The position numbers were made by a program, and so were the translations under genes. A DNA stretch of 64,000 nt from Aliivibrio finisterrensis_A (GTDB lineage: Bacteria > Pseudomonadota > Gammaproteobacteria > Enterobacterales > Vibrionaceae): NCBI RefSeq assembly GCF_004167675.1, contig NZ_SEZQ01000020.1. One strand, written 5' to 3'. Below, piece after piece: positions 41,948-51,618 of the stretch. The notes beneath the pieces were generated by a model, which saw only the letters and a program-made list of their open reading frames with translations, did no database searches and was not told the origin of the DNA. The stretch's first letter is position 1; the number at the start of each line of letters is the position of its first letter.

Positions 41948-43084
41948 TTAATTAAACAGATACAAATATTCTCCATAACCCTCTTTTTCTAAATCCGCTT
42001 TTGGAACAAAACGCATTGCAGCGGAATTCATACAGTAACGTAATCCTGTAGGCTTAGGTCCATCACTAAATACATGACCTAAATGTGAATCTGCAAATTT
42101 ACTGCGGATCTCGGTACGTTTACTGAATAATGAAAAATCATCTTCTTCAGTTATGTATGCTTTATTGATTGGTTTGGTAAAGCTTGGCCAACCTGTGCCT
42201 GATTTATATTTATCTGTTGATGAAAATAACGTCTCACCACTGACGATATCAACATAAATCCCCTCAGCTTTATTATCCCAATACGCATTATCAAATGGAC
42301 GTTCTGTCCCTTCTTTTTGTGTTACGTAATATTGTTGTTCAGTCAGCATCTTCTTAATTTCTGATTCTGATGGTTTACTGTATTGCTTTACATTTTGAGC
42401 CATTTTTTGCTCATCAATGTACTGACGTAATGTTTTCGGCTTTTCTTCTCTGTCTTCACCAAATACCGAATCTAAATATTTATCACGACCTGAACCATTA
42501 CGGTAATACTTATAACGAATTGGATTACGTTTGTAATAATCTTGATGGTAATCTTCTGCTGGCCAAAACTTTTTAAACTCAATCAACTCTGTAGCTAATG
42601 GTTTTGGATAGATCTTAGCAGCATCAACCGCATTCATAAACTCTTGAGCAATAACTTGCTGATCTTCATTATGAAAAAAGATTGCAGGACGATATTGTGG
42701 ACCTCTATCAACAAATGAACCTTTACTATCCGTTGGGTCCATATGCCTAAATAGCTGATCAAGCACCTGCTCATAACTTACGATCTTTGGATCAAACGTC
42801 ACTTGAATCACTTCAATGTGGCCTGACTTTCCTGATGACACTTGTTTATAGGTTGGATTTTCAAGCTCTCCCCCTGAATAGCCTGAAACGACATCCACCA
42901 CTCCATCTAATTTTTCTAAATCAGATTCAGTGCACCAAAAGCATCCTCCTGCAAGAGTGGCAACTTCGTACTCTCCTTTCATTGGCTGAGTCATGTCTTC
43001 AGCGGTAGAAAAGAAACTTGTTATAACAGCAAAAAATGAAGCGAACAGTAGAGCAACTGTTGTGATTTTTAATCGTGATTTCAT
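41948..43084 (-). CDS. msrAB: Exported methionine sulfoxide reductase MsrA-MsrB fusion
   Basis: This 378-residue protein starts with a signal peptide or anchor (residues 8-26). The MsrA domain follows with the catalytic GGCFWC (Cys48), and the MsrB domain near 230-375 has GTGWPSF and the catalytic cysteine in GLRYCMNSAAMRF. It repairs both S and R forms of oxidised methionine, here probably in the periplasm. The MsrB half has no CxxC zinc pairs, so it is the zinc-free type. It is alone, divergent from the peptidase T-like gene. Confidence 0.92.
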   Translation of the reverse strand: MKSRLKITTVALLFASFFAVITSFFSTAEDMTQPMKGEYEVATLAGGCFWCTESDLEKLDGVVDVVSGYSGGELENPTYKQVSSGKSGHIEVIQVTFDPKIVSYEQVLDQLFRHMDPTDSKGSFVDRGPQYRPAIFFHNEDQQVIAQEFMNAVDAAKIYPKPLATELIEFKKFWPAEDYHQDYYKRNPIRYKYYRNGSGRDKYLDSVFGEDREEKPKTLRQYIDEQKMAQNVKQYSKPSESEIKKMLTEQQYYVTQKEGTERPFDNAYWDNKAEGIYVDIVSGETLFSSTDKYKSGTGWPSFTKPINKAYITEEDDFSLFSKRTEIRSKFADSHLGHVFSDGPKPTGLRYCMNSAAMRFVPKADLEKEGYGEYLYLFN

Positions 43085-43313
43085 GGCAACCTCTTTATGG
43101 TTTCTTATTAATATAGTTATCAGAGTGATATGAATCTAGAAAGTTGCAAAATGTTATCAACTATTAATTATGTGTTATAACTTTTAATTATTAAGATATA
43201 ACGCATGGCTATGCTAGATAAGTCGGACGATTTATTGATTCAGTGCATCTTTTTCTGCACTTTCTTTAGTTAGAGTGATCTTATTATTCCCTATCAATGA
43301 AAGAAGAGAAGTC

Positions 43314-44420
43314 ATGACTCAAGTAAATCAAGAACGTTTAGTAAATCACTTCCTAGATATTATTCAAATCGACAGTGAATCAAAAAATGAAAAAGCAATT
43401 GCAGAAGCATTAGCAGAGCAATTGGGAGAACTAGGCTTTACGGTATCAAAACTACCAGTACCTGAGCATGTATCAAATGGCTTTAATATTTACGCAAGAT
43501 TAGAAGGCTCATTAGAGGGCAGCATTGTATTTAGCTCTCACATGGACACTGTAACTCCGGGTAATGGTATTGAGCCAATTATTGAAGATGGGGTAATCCG
43601 CTCTAAAGGCAACACTATCCTTGGTGGTGATGATAAATCAGGTATTGCTGCTGTAATGGAAGCGGTACGTGTGATTAAAGAAAACAATCAAGCACACAAA
43701 ACACTAGAGCTTGCTTTTACTGTCTATGAAGAAGGCGGCTTACACGGCTCTAAAAACTTTGATATGAGCTATATTCAATCTAACCACGCTATCGTGCTCG
43801 ATTCAGGTGGCCCTATCGGGACTATTATTACTTCTGCTCCTGGTCAACAAAACCTAAAAGTAACCATTACAGGTCGTCCAGCACACGCAGGTTTAGCGCC
43901 AGAAGAAGGCATCAATGCACTAACGGTTGCTGCAGATGCCATTACTAATATGACACTGTCTCGCATTGACGAAGAAACAACAGCCAACATTGGTGTTGTC
44001 CGTGGTGGTCAAGCGACAAACATTGTAATGCCAGAGTTGTACATTGAAGGTGAAGCTCGTTCTCTTGATGATGTTAAGCTAGCTAAACAAGTTGAGCACA
44101 TGGAATCAACCTTTAAAGCGGCGGCTGATAAACACGGTGCTGAAATCGAGATTATCTCAACGCGTGCTTATAATGCTTACAAAATTTCAGACGACAATGC
44201 ACACGTTGCAAGCATTAAAGAAGCGTTTGAGAGCATTAACATTAGCCCATTCACTAAATCAACGGGTGGTGGCTCTGATGCAAACGTATTTAATGAAAAA
44301 GGCTTAACAACGGTTAACCTTTCTACCGGTATGTCTAAGGTTCATACGACTGAAGAGTTCATTAAAGTCTCTGACATGGTTGATATCACACGTTTTGTGG
44401 CGGCGTATTTGACTCGTTAA
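43314..44420 (+). CDS. M20-family peptidase T-like metallopeptidase
   Basis: The 368-residue cytoplasmic enzyme has the M20 metal ligands in SSHMDTV, GGDDKSG, and YEEGGLHGS, and a dimerisation insertion. It resembles PepT-like tripeptidases more than succinyl-diaminopimelate desuccinylases. It probably cleaves short peptides. The ATG at 43314 has an AGAAGAGA run about 4-10 bases upstream and fits the family start; an upstream frame adds 13 unlikely residues. A strong terminator follows. Confidence 0.88.
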   Translation: MTQVNQERLVNHFLDIIQIDSESKNEKAIAEALAEQLGELGFTVSKLPVPEHVSNGFNIYARLEGSLEGSIVFSSHMDTVTPGNGIEPIIEDGVIRSKGNTILGGDDKSGIAAVMEAVRVIKENNQAHKTLELAFTVYEEGGLHGSKNFDMSYIQSNHAIVLDSGGPIGTIITSAPGQQNLKVTITGRPAHAGLAPEEGINALTVAADAITNMTLSRIDEETTANIGVVRGGQATNIVMPELYIEGEARSLDDVKLAKQVEHMESTFKAAADKHGAEIEIISTRAYNAYKISDDNAHVASIKEAFESINISPFTKSTGGGSDANVFNEKGLTTVNLSTGMSKVHTTEEFIKVSDMVDITRFVAAYLTR

Positions 44421-44439
44421 TCAAACATTACCAACATAC

Positions 44440-44480
44440 AAAAAGCGCCTTAATTCATTCCTGATTAAGGCGCTTTTTTA
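44440..44480. terminator. Terminator after the peptidase T-like gene
   Basis: AAAAAGCGCCTTAAT pairs with ATTAAGGCGCTTTTT around a loop of about 9 bases, 20 bases after the stop. The A/T runs on both sides allow it to work for the convergent remnant too. Confidence 0.92.
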
Positions 44481-44503
44481 TATGGTTATAATTTGAGAGT
44501 TAT

Positions 44504-44758
44504 TTATTTTTTAGCGCTTTCTTCTTCATCTTCATGTTCTTCTTGTCCCAAACCTAGAAATTTCAAGCCTAAACTCAACAATAAGATTGAGATAGGTAAT
44601 ACCATAATATCCCAAGATAAATTGTTAATGTTAACCAGAACGACTTCTAGGAACTTCACAAATAAAATAACAATGATTACTTCTGCTAAAACATTTTTCA
44701 AATGACCTATATTTGGCGTTCTAATCCATTTCAAAACATGCGTTGATGTATCTTGTTG
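44504..44758 (-). pseudogene. C-terminal remnant of a YqhA-like membrane protein, fused to the DUF4832 remnant
   Basis: About 85 codons encode TPNIGHLKNVLAEVIIVILF and a second hydrophobic helix (MVLPISILLLSLGLKFLGLG), ending in an acidic tail EEHEDEEESAKK. This resembles the C-terminal part of UPF0114/YqhA proteins, where a short DLDDLK-type linker precedes two helices. There is no own start codon: the frame runs back without a stop into the C-terminal domain of the DUF4832 remnant. A deletion has joined two unrelated genes. The exact junction is not visible. Confidence 0.55.
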
Positions 44759-46161
44759 CTTCTCTACTTTTCCAAATACATCAACAAACCGATAAGCGAC
44801 TCGATAAGGATAGTATGAGGGCGCAACTCCTGTATTTTTCCATTTGGAGCCAATTGTGATAGTTGCTCCAAGTGACGATTCTTTAGGATGTATTAATGAG
44901 GTTAACTCAAATCGATAACCTCATTTTTTAAGTACTTCTTGTACTGCAGGCTGAAACTCATCAGGAATAGGTTTTGATTTCGCATTAATTAATGATGCGT
45001 GGTGGTCGAGGGCGTAATTGAAGATATATCTAACATTATCAATATAATAACCGTACCCACCATCAGAAGAGCTTTTTTCTCTTTGCCAATATTCCATATC
45101 ATGGCAAATCTCAAATTGGGTTGGTGCTCGTTGCCAGCTTGAATCTATTTTTGGATCATCATCTCTCGCTTTTGTTAATGCTCCTGGGTATGCATTATCC
45201 ATGTGTGTCCACTTTGTTTTAGTTGGATCGTAATCACCCAAGCAATCAGCACGCCAGCCAGATCCACCTAGCGTCGCCTTTCCTAAGAAAGTTTCTTCCG
45301 GGGATTCTGAGCCAATTAACATAACAGTAGGAACTTGAGTAAATGCATCTTGATACATAGAGGCATATTCGACAAATTTTGAAAAATTAGAAAATAACCC
45401 TTCTTCATTATGAGCCTAAAGCGCCTTTGCCGGAATAGGCATCTTCAAGGTTCCACTCCCCCCACGAGCCAACCATTCCTATATCTATACTGGTAATATA
45501 ATCCGCACTATCGAATACTTTTCCTAGTTCTTGAACAAGATTTCTTGCTGCTGATAAATAGGGCTCTGACGTAAAATCAGGCACAAATGGACCATTTGGA
45601 GATATTTTTCCTAAGATTTTATTCATTAACCATTGTGGCAATCGACTTTCTTCAACAATAGTTCCTTCATCTCCTGGAACCTGGGATGTTTCTTCCATTG
45701 CTGTTATACGTATAGCCAATTTTTTATGTGCCGCCACCGCTTCGCTCACTACATATAGGAGTAAAATCAAACTCGTTTTCACTATTTAGTTGAAGAACTG
45801 ACCAATCCCAACGGTAATACACCGTGCTAGTAACAGGGTAAGAAGGAACAGAATTATCTACGTCGATATCACCATCAGTATCAATATGTGAATCAATTCG
45901 ATGAAAATCAGTGAAACCAATATCTGGATTAATAAGAATATCTTGAGATATATGAGGCTCTATTGTTCGATCATGTTCTGTTTCTATAACATTAGCGTTT
46001 GGTTTTTTAGGCTCATCATTAATAGGTAGATAATTAAGATCTGATAAATCACAACCAATAACAACTGGATCTGCTTTATCTATACTTTCAGATTCAGACC
46101 CACAGCCCACTAAAAACATTGATAACAAGAAAGGAGAGATTTTTAAGAAATACATAAACAA
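44759..46161 (-). pseudogene. Broken DUF4832-family lipoprotein gene
   Basis: Four consecutive frames together spell one DUF4832 protein. The first (ATG at 46161) has a lipoprotein signal ending LVGC and then ILINPDIGFTDFHRI and STVYYRWDWS. A frameshift near 45740 moves the sequence to AAHKKLAIRI and GMVGSWGEWN; a second near 45410-45420 leads to VPTVMLIGSESPEE, GSGWRADCLGDY and NAKSKPIPDEFQP; finally an in-frame TGA at 44921 is followed by GYRFELTSLIHPKESS and NTGVAPSYYPYRVAY. Two frameshifts and one stop make it non-functional. Intact relatives are secreted or surface glycan-associated proteins of poorly known role. Confidence 0.78.
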
Positions 46162-46360
46162 ACCAGAAAAATAAACTAGCTAAAGTCTACAAAGTAAAAG
46201 AATAAACGTGTAAATCTTCTGTCAGATTATCCTAAATTTTTACTTCTAATAAAGAAAATAAAGCTCACGCTAGAAGCATGAGCAAGGTTGCATTCTTCTG
46301 GATCCTTAATTTTCTTATACTATGCTACAAATAACTTAAGGCATAATTAATGGACTAACT

Positions 46361-47134
46361 ATGAAAGTAACCACCTACTCTCCTCTCTTTGTTACCTTAA
46401 TGAGTACCAGTTTATGTAGCTTTGCTGAAAACCCAAATGTATCAATACAATATTCAAAGCCCTTATCTCAGCAAGAAGTACTCATTCAGACAACAATAAA
46501 AGAAAGCGGTATTAATGACACTTTGATAGCCCTCTCCAAAGGCTACTTCCCATTCAATAAGATGGTGACAATTCAATATGGAAGTGTAGAGGGACCACTC
46601 TATGATCCGAACTCTCACACTATACAAATCCCCTATTCTTTTTATCAAGAATCTTTAAATTATTTTAAACAAAATAAATACCAAGAACGCTTTAATAAAG
46701 CACCACAGTTAGGTGCTATTGATACCTTGCTGCATACACTATTGCATGAGGCTGGACATGCTTACATTGCCGATCAAAATATTCCGGTATTAGGAAAAGA
46801 AGAAGATGCAGTCGATAACTTTGCAACCATCTTATTATTAAATTATATAGATAATGGTGATGATATTGCGATAAGTGCTGCTGATATGTTTGCATTTGAA
46901 TCAGAAACAAGACCAGATTATTACGATTTTGGTGAGTACATCGACGAGCATAGCTTTGATTTACAACGTTATTTCTCTACTTTATGCCTTGTTTATGGTA
47001 GCAATCCTGGGAAGCAAAGTAATTTATTAGATGAAGTTGAAAACGATTATTTAAAAGATAGAAAAGAGTTTTGCGAGTTTCAGTTTAATTCATTAAGTCA
47101 AAGTTGGGAGCATTATTTTAAGCCAACAAACTAA
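46361..47134 (+). CDS. Exported DUF4344-type putative zinc metallopeptidase
   Basis: The 257-residue precursor has a signal peptide ending near SFA-ENPN. A gluzincin-like motif HEAGH lies at 129-133 (LLHEAGHAYI), with the downstream glutamates in KEEDAVDNFAT that complete the DUF4344 metallopeptidase signature, and a conserved DEHSFDLQRYF segment. Cysteines near the end may form a disulfide. Substrate unknown. Just after its stop lies an inverted pair of RctB-type sites. Confidence 0.8.
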   Translation: MKVTTYSPLFVTLMSTSLCSFAENPNVSIQYSKPLSQQEVLIQTTIKESGINDTLIALSKGYFPFNKMVTIQYGSVEGPLYDPNSHTIQIPYSFYQESLNYFKQNKYQERFNKAPQLGAIDTLLHTLLHEAGHAYIADQNIPVLGKEEDAVDNFATILLLNYIDNGDDIAISAADMFAFESETRPDYYDFGEYIDEHSFDLQRYFSTLCLVYGSNPGKQSNLLDEVENDYLKDRKEFCEFQFNSLSQSWEHYFKPTN

Positions 47135-47139
47135 TTATA

Positions 47140-47182
47140 AGAAGCATGATCAAGGGATCAAATCCTACTTGATCATGCTTCT
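47140..47182. repeat. Inverted pair of RctB-type 12-mer sites, hairpin in a convergent gap
   Basis: AGAAGCATGATCAAG (47140-47154) and its exact reverse complement CTTGATCATGCTTCT (47168-47182) enclose a 13-base loop that itself contains GGATC. The same 15-mer occurs at 51917 and 51987 beside the origin, and the core GCATGATCA is that of the origin iterons. The element lies between two convergent genes and has no T run, so it looks more like a pair of replication-protein sites than a plain terminator. Confidence 0.7.
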
Positions 47183-47198
47183 GGATCAATAAAAATGC

Positions 47199-48506
47199 TT
47201 ATTGAATGGCTTTAATATCTTCAGTCATTGATATTAGGGTTGATAAGATCTTCTCCCCATCCACTCGTAAACCATTATGCTCATACTCAGTGGTCATCCA
47301 TGCTCTAGAGTTAGGAATAGATGTTAGCGTTTCACGAGAGAAATCAAACTCAACAAACATATCATTGACATACGTTGCTGCCGCCACGGGAACTGTGTTC
47401 TTTGCTAATTGATCAGCATTGTATAAATTTGGCCAATCAGACTTTGCCGCCAAAAGCTCTGCAGCCTCTTTTAACGGCTTTAAGGTTTCAAGCTGGTCAA
47501 AGAACCATGGATAGACCATTTCACCGGTAAAGCGCAATGGAGCGCCTTTCTGGTGGTTAAATTCAGGGTAACTCTCTCTCACTCGATGTGCTGACCACTT
47601 TGAAGCGTTATGCTGGCAATAAATCGCCTCATGTAAAATCGCATACAGTGGATTCGTTAAGTGCGCTTGTTGTGAAAGTACATAATTCAAAAAGCCATAA
47701 CCTAACTCTTGTTGGCCATTTACATCTACAAAAGCTGTTTCTAATTGGAAATAGAGCTCTTCAGGTCCTCCCGCCATACCAAAACAGATCCCCATTTGTT
47801 GAAATTGCTCAACGGTAAAGATCTGGCCATTAGGCAAAGTAACCGAGTGATCTAGTAAGCTGTTCGCAATGCGATCACACAGCTCTTGCGCTCGTGGGAA
47901 TCGAGCAAAGAATTCATTATTTTTATCTAATGTTCGCTTGTATGTCGCATGGTAAACATCATCTATATTGCGTGAGATAGAAGGAATTCCACCAGTAATA
48001 TACGAAGCCAGTAAGCTTTCCGGGAACAATGATAAGTAAGTAAGTGAACAGAACCCACCAAAACTCTGGCCAATAATCGCCCATTTATCAACACTAAAAT
48101 GCTTTCTAATCGCTTCAGCATCACGAACGATATTATCTGCTCGAAAGTGGCTTAAATATTCTGCTTGTTTTATCGGATCTAAGTGTTGGATCGTTTGAGT
48201 TGTGATCGGAGAGCTTAATCCTGTACCACGCTGATCTAATAAGATCACACGATATTGATCTAAGGCACGTTTTAACCAACCAGAATTACTGAGTGGTCGA
48301 GCAGCAGGGAAACCAGGTCCACCTTGAAAATAAACTAAATATGGAAGATCCAGATCGCTGTTTTCGGCTTTTACTAATTCTCGAACATAAACGGAAACAT
48401 GATCAGGGGTAGATGTGTAATCATCGTAATTAAGTGGCAAAGTAAAATGATGAGATTGGTACTTTACACCATCAAGATAAAAAGCGGCTTCAGAATAATT
48501 GAGCAT
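47199..48506 (-). CDS. Alpha/beta hydrolase, S33 proline iminopeptidase family
   Basis: The 435-residue cytoplasmic enzyme probably releases N-terminal proline or other residues from peptides. It has the oxyanion motif FQGGPGFPAARP, the segment LLDQRGTGLS, and the nucleophile serine in GQSFGGFC. Asp and His of the triad should lie in the last hundred residues (YVNDMFVEFD and the YEHNGLR region). It is longer than small PIPs and belongs to the larger S33 group. Separate gene, convergent with the DUF4344 gene. Confidence 0.86.
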   Translation of the reverse strand: MLNYSEAAFYLDGVKYQSHHFTLPLNYDDYTSTPDHVSVYVRELVKAENSDLDLPYLVYFQGGPGFPAARPLSNSGWLKRALDQYRVILLDQRGTGLSSPITTQTIQHLDPIKQAEYLSHFRADNIVRDAEAIRKHFSVDKWAIIGQSFGGFCSLTYLSLFPESLLASYITGGIPSISRNIDDVYHATYKRTLDKNNEFFARFPRAQELCDRIANSLLDHSVTLPNGQIFTVEQFQQMGICFGMAGGPEELYFQLETAFVDVNGQQELGYGFLNYVLSQQAHLTNPLYAILHEAIYCQHNASKWSAHRVRESYPEFNHQKGAPLRFTGEMVYPWFFDQLETLKPLKEAAELLAAKSDWPNLYNADQLAKNTVPVAAATYVNDMFVEFDFSRETLTSIPNSRAWMTTEYEHNGLRVDGEKILSTLISMTEDIKAIQ

Positions 48507-48587
48507 GACACTTCCTTATATCAAAGTTACCTAACAAACCAGAGACAATATTGCTAAGTAAGTTATTATTTTAATTATCTATTTTTA

Positions 48588-48935
48588 TTATTTTTCAGCA
48601 GCTACTACTGATATTTCAACAAGCAGTGCTTCACGAGCCATACTTGCTTCAACACATGCGCGTGCAGGTGCGTGACCTTCCGGTACCCATGTATCCCAAA
48701 CCGCATTCATTTCAGCAAAGTCTTTCATATCTTTAATGTAGATCGTGGCTGATAACATGTGCTCACGAGAGCTGCCTGCTTGATCTAGTAGTAGATCTAC
48801 TTTATCAAGCATGGTTTGCGTTTGCTCTGCTATCCCTTTGGTTGCATCAGCACAAACTTGACCACACAGATAAACCGTTCCGTTATGCTTAACGATACGG
48901 CTCATGCGCTGTTTTGTTTCTTGACGTTCAATCAT
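48588..48935 (-). CDS. RidA/YjgF-family protein
   Basis: The 115-residue protein is of the Rid family, which includes enzymes that hydrolyse reactive enamine/imine intermediates. The substrate-binding arginine is in PARACVEASM near residue 91, in the position required for deaminase activity in RidA. It has no RidA-defining C-terminal details that let me choose among Rid subfamilies (Rid1-7). An ATG at about 48902 (MSRIVKHNG) is an alternative start. Confidence 0.85.
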   Translation of the reverse strand: MIERQETKQRMSRIVKHNGTVYLCGQVCADATKGIAEQTQTMLDKVDLLLDQAGSSREHMLSATIYIKDMKDFAEMNAVWDTWVPEGHAPARACVEASMAREALLVEISVVAAEK

Positions 48936-49098
48936 GCTTACCTACTTCTAAAATATTAAAGTGGAATTTAGAGTGTTAGGGTAATAAAAAATGAAAGAAA
49001 ATACGAGGACTCTTCGCGTTAAAGCCTTATTTCATAATGGAAGAATGATCATGGCCCCATAAGATACGGGGAGTGTGATGAGGATTTATTGATAGATA
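48936..49098. other. Intergenic stretch with a single RctB-type site
   Basis: The 163-base stretch contains GGAAGAATGATCATG at 49039-49053, one step from the origin iteron at 51594-51606 (GAAGAATGATCATGA). No gene is seen here. Confidence 0.45.
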
Positions 49099-49126
49099 AA
49101 AAAACGGCGAGCACTAGGCTCGCCAA
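49099..49126 (-). terminator. Candidate terminator of rctB
   Basis: GGCGAGC and GCTCGCC form a perfect 7-bp stem with a 5-base loop, followed by GTTTTTTT on the minus strand. It lies 164 bases after the rctB stop, so the rctB mRNA would carry a long 3' untranslated part. Confidence 0.75.
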
Positions 49127-49289
49127 TACGATTATTGAAACCAATAAAAGTAAGATGTGTAACAATATGAGCCAATCTTTCGATTGGTAAAGGACAAAGG
49201 TTGTCTATTCGTTAGAGATAATAACCTTCAGCCACATTCATTTGTCATCACTATGTCAGAGTAAAGCTATAACGTTGTCAATGATTTGA

Positions 49290-51281
49290 TTACCCTGCCA
49301 TTTCATCTAAAGCACGCAATACATCTTGATCATAGTTCTGTAGAAAAACCAATTTACAGATCTTTCTTCGAACAGCAAGTCCAGCGATCAGGTTTTCAAT
49401 AGATAAGTGTTTACCTTGATCTTGGCTATTATAAAACTCAATCGTTTTACTCAACGTTTCATAAGGTAGAACTTCACCTGCAACTTGTAAATAATCTAGC
49501 TTTTCAAGCAGTTCTTTACATTCTTCAGAGATAGACGAAGAACTGTGTCCTGTCATTGCTGATAATGCAGTAATACTTCTCTCTAAAGCCTGATCTGAGG
49601 TGTATTTCGTTAATGTTATTGTTAATTCATCCGCATTAATTTCTGCGGAATGTTTACGAAGCTTAACTCTTCGTCCTAAACGACCAGATTTATTTGGGCT
49701 ATTTCGTTTAATTGGGGCAAATTCACCATCTATAATTGTGGAAAGCTGATCAAGCTCTTGCTTAGGCATGATCTCATTACGTAATGGATTAGGCATTGTT
49801 GGAGCCATGTTACGTTTGCCCGCATTTGTAGTTCGCGCACGAGAATAACGGATCACTTCTTCTGGATCACAACGAATATCAACTTGATAATCAGGCAATT
49901 TTTCATTGTTATCTAGCATAGAGATCGTCAAATGATACCCCCACAAATTAACGATAAATAATTCATCCGTTACTTTATCTTTCGCTAATTTCTTTAGTTC
50001 ACGGATCAGATCTAGAGAAAAACGTCTCCAATCGACGTTACGAGCGAGTTTTTGATTTATTTCGCTTAGGAGTAGGTTATCTGTCATTCGGCGCGCTAGG
50101 CGGCTTCTGAAGAAGCTATAGAGCTGAAATACCAAGGTGTGTTGCCTTAAAATCTCAGGTGGAAACAAAAAGAAGTAATCTTTGGTCAGTAATTCATCGT
50201 AAAACGAAGGTTCCCATACCAATATATACAAATTAGGCTTGATCTTAATTTCACCATCTTTGCCTTCTTTTGGTGCTTCATCAGACGCTGTAATGGTTCT
50301 TGCTAGGAAACGAAAGCGATCACTTTTAAATCCTTTAGGCATATTTTCGCTTAACCAACGTCCAGTTAATTCATGTAACTGAAAGTCAGTAAATTCAATA
50401 CGATCAATACTTTCACGAATAGAATCACGGGCTGGTCCTGAGTCTTTTTTACCACGTAAAGTTAAAATATCCGTAATATAAATTGGGGTTTTATTCCCCA
50501 TCGTTTTAGTTTGGATATGGTAATCATCTTGATTATGATCGTGATATTGAACGGTCAACGTAAACAAAGCGAACAGTGTCATAAGATCATCCACTGTCAT
50601 TATGTTTTTTGATGATCTAGTTTCAATGATCGCTTTGGTTCCAGAGATCGCAACCATTGCTTTTTGATAATTTTTACGCGTACGTGGTGGCGCTAAAGCT
50701 TGATCTATAATACCTGCCCAATTTGTTGGTGATACTACAAATTGATCGGCTTCATCACGCATACTTGGTGGAATGCTTAATCCATGCTCTGTTAAAAATT
50801 GGCGATTAACTTGTGTTTGAGCTAGAGCTTTTGAACGTTTTTGTTTTTCTTGTTCATGACTCTGTTCAGATTTTAAGCTAGTAATTCCTAATGTGGAAAT
50901 TAAATGAGATGGATTAATAAATTTATGCAGCATCGTTTTTCCAGCAAGTCCTTGTTCAAATCGAACAGGGGATTGCTCAAATAAACCAATACTTACTGCT
51001 GTTCTTAATCGTTGTTGAATAGCCGCTCTGGTTAAATGTCCATCTGTTGCTTCAATGATTTCAGTTGTGGAAACTAAACCGTCAGATGAAGAAAAACCCT
51101 TTAATGAAATTAGATTCATTAATTCTAAGATACTTTTTGTGACACCTTTAAAATGTTGGTATTGGGCGATCCAATCAACTAGATTTGTTGGTATTTCAAA
51201 TAAGTGTCCTCCCTTGTGATCTCTAGGAAGAGGGATATAGATCTTTTTGTTATCTGTAGTTTTTATATGATTCATTTTCAA
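49290..51281 (-). CDS. rctB: Chromosome II replication initiator RctB
   Basis: The 663-residue protein is specific to Vibrionaceae chromosome II and binds iterons at oriCII to start replication. It follows V. cholerae RctB closely from residue 20 on, for example IDQALAPPRTRKNYQKAM, RSSKNIMTVDDLMTLFALFT, YSRARTTNAGKRNMAPTMPN and LAVRRKICKL at the end. The N-terminal 18 residues (MKMNHIKTTDNKKIYIPL) differ from V. cholerae. It contains several winged-helix DNA-binding domains. It lies directly beside the iteron array and reads away from it, so binding to the iterons may also control its transcription. Confidence 0.97.
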   Translation of the reverse strand: MKMNHIKTTDNKKIYIPLPRDHKGGHLFEIPTNLVDWIAQYQHFKGVTKSILELMNLISLKGFSSSDGLVSTTEIIEATDGHLTRAAIQQRLRTAVSIGLFEQSPVRFEQGLAGKTMLHKFINPSHLISTLGITSLKSEQSHEQEKQKRSKALAQTQVNRQFLTEHGLSIPPSMRDEADQFVVSPTNWAGIIDQALAPPRTRKNYQKAMVAISGTKAIIETRSSKNIMTVDDLMTLFALFTLTVQYHDHNQDDYHIQTKTMGNKTPIYITDILTLRGKKDSGPARDSIRESIDRIEFTDFQLHELTGRWLSENMPKGFKSDRFRFLARTITASDEAPKEGKDGEIKIKPNLYILVWEPSFYDELLTKDYFFLFPPEILRQHTLVFQLYSFFRSRLARRMTDNLLLSEINQKLARNVDWRRFSLDLIRELKKLAKDKVTDELFIVNLWGYHLTISMLDNNEKLPDYQVDIRCDPEEVIRYSRARTTNAGKRNMAPTMPNPLRNEIMPKQELDQLSTIIDGEFAPIKRNSPNKSGRLGRRVKLRKHSAEINADELTITLTKYTSDQALERSITALSAMTGHSSSSISEECKELLEKLDYLQVAGEVLPYETLSKTIEFYNSQDQGKHLSIENLIAGLAVRRKICKLVFLQNYDQDVLRALDEMAG

Positions 51282-51477
51282 CTGACATTCATTGTATTTT
51301 AATCATTCTTTCGCATAGATTAAATGAATTGGATCCTTAAAGAAAGAAAAAAATTATTATTCTTTAAAACTGATCTTTATGATTATTACTGATCTATATG
51401 ATTATATTGATCTATGATCTAGTCAACATTTCACTCACAAGTCATTGTTTATAAACAAATAAAAAAATACCAACTTG
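51282..51477. promoter_or_regulatory. rctB promoter region between rctB and the iteron array
   Basis: The 196 AT-rich bases carry TGATCTTTATGATTATTACTG and two further TGATCTA-type elements (51368-51420) that resemble degenerate iterons without the final A. They precede the rctB start on the minus strand and are likely where RctB limits its own synthesis. Individual promoter boxes cannot be assigned with confidence. Confidence 0.4.
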
Positions 51478-51608
51478 AAAGCATGATCAAGACTTTAATG
51501 AAAGCATGATCAATAAATGAATGGATCAATGATCATTAAAATATAAAAGCATGATCATAGCGTTTCTGAATCAATGATCATCTATTTTACTGAAGAATGA
51601 TCATGAAC
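51478..51608. other. oriCII: oriCII iteron array (six ATGATCA sites at 22-23 bp spacing)
   Basis: ATGATCA occurs at 51483, 51506, 51529, 51551, 51574 and 51597, all in the same orientation with steps of 23, 23, 22, 23 and 23 bp, i.e. two helical turns. Several copies carry the longer form GCATGATCAA. GATC inside each core makes them Dam methylation targets, as required for RctB binding in V. cholerae. This matches the six-iteron core of chromosome II origins. Confidence 0.92.
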
Positions 51609-51618
51609 TAATCACAAG

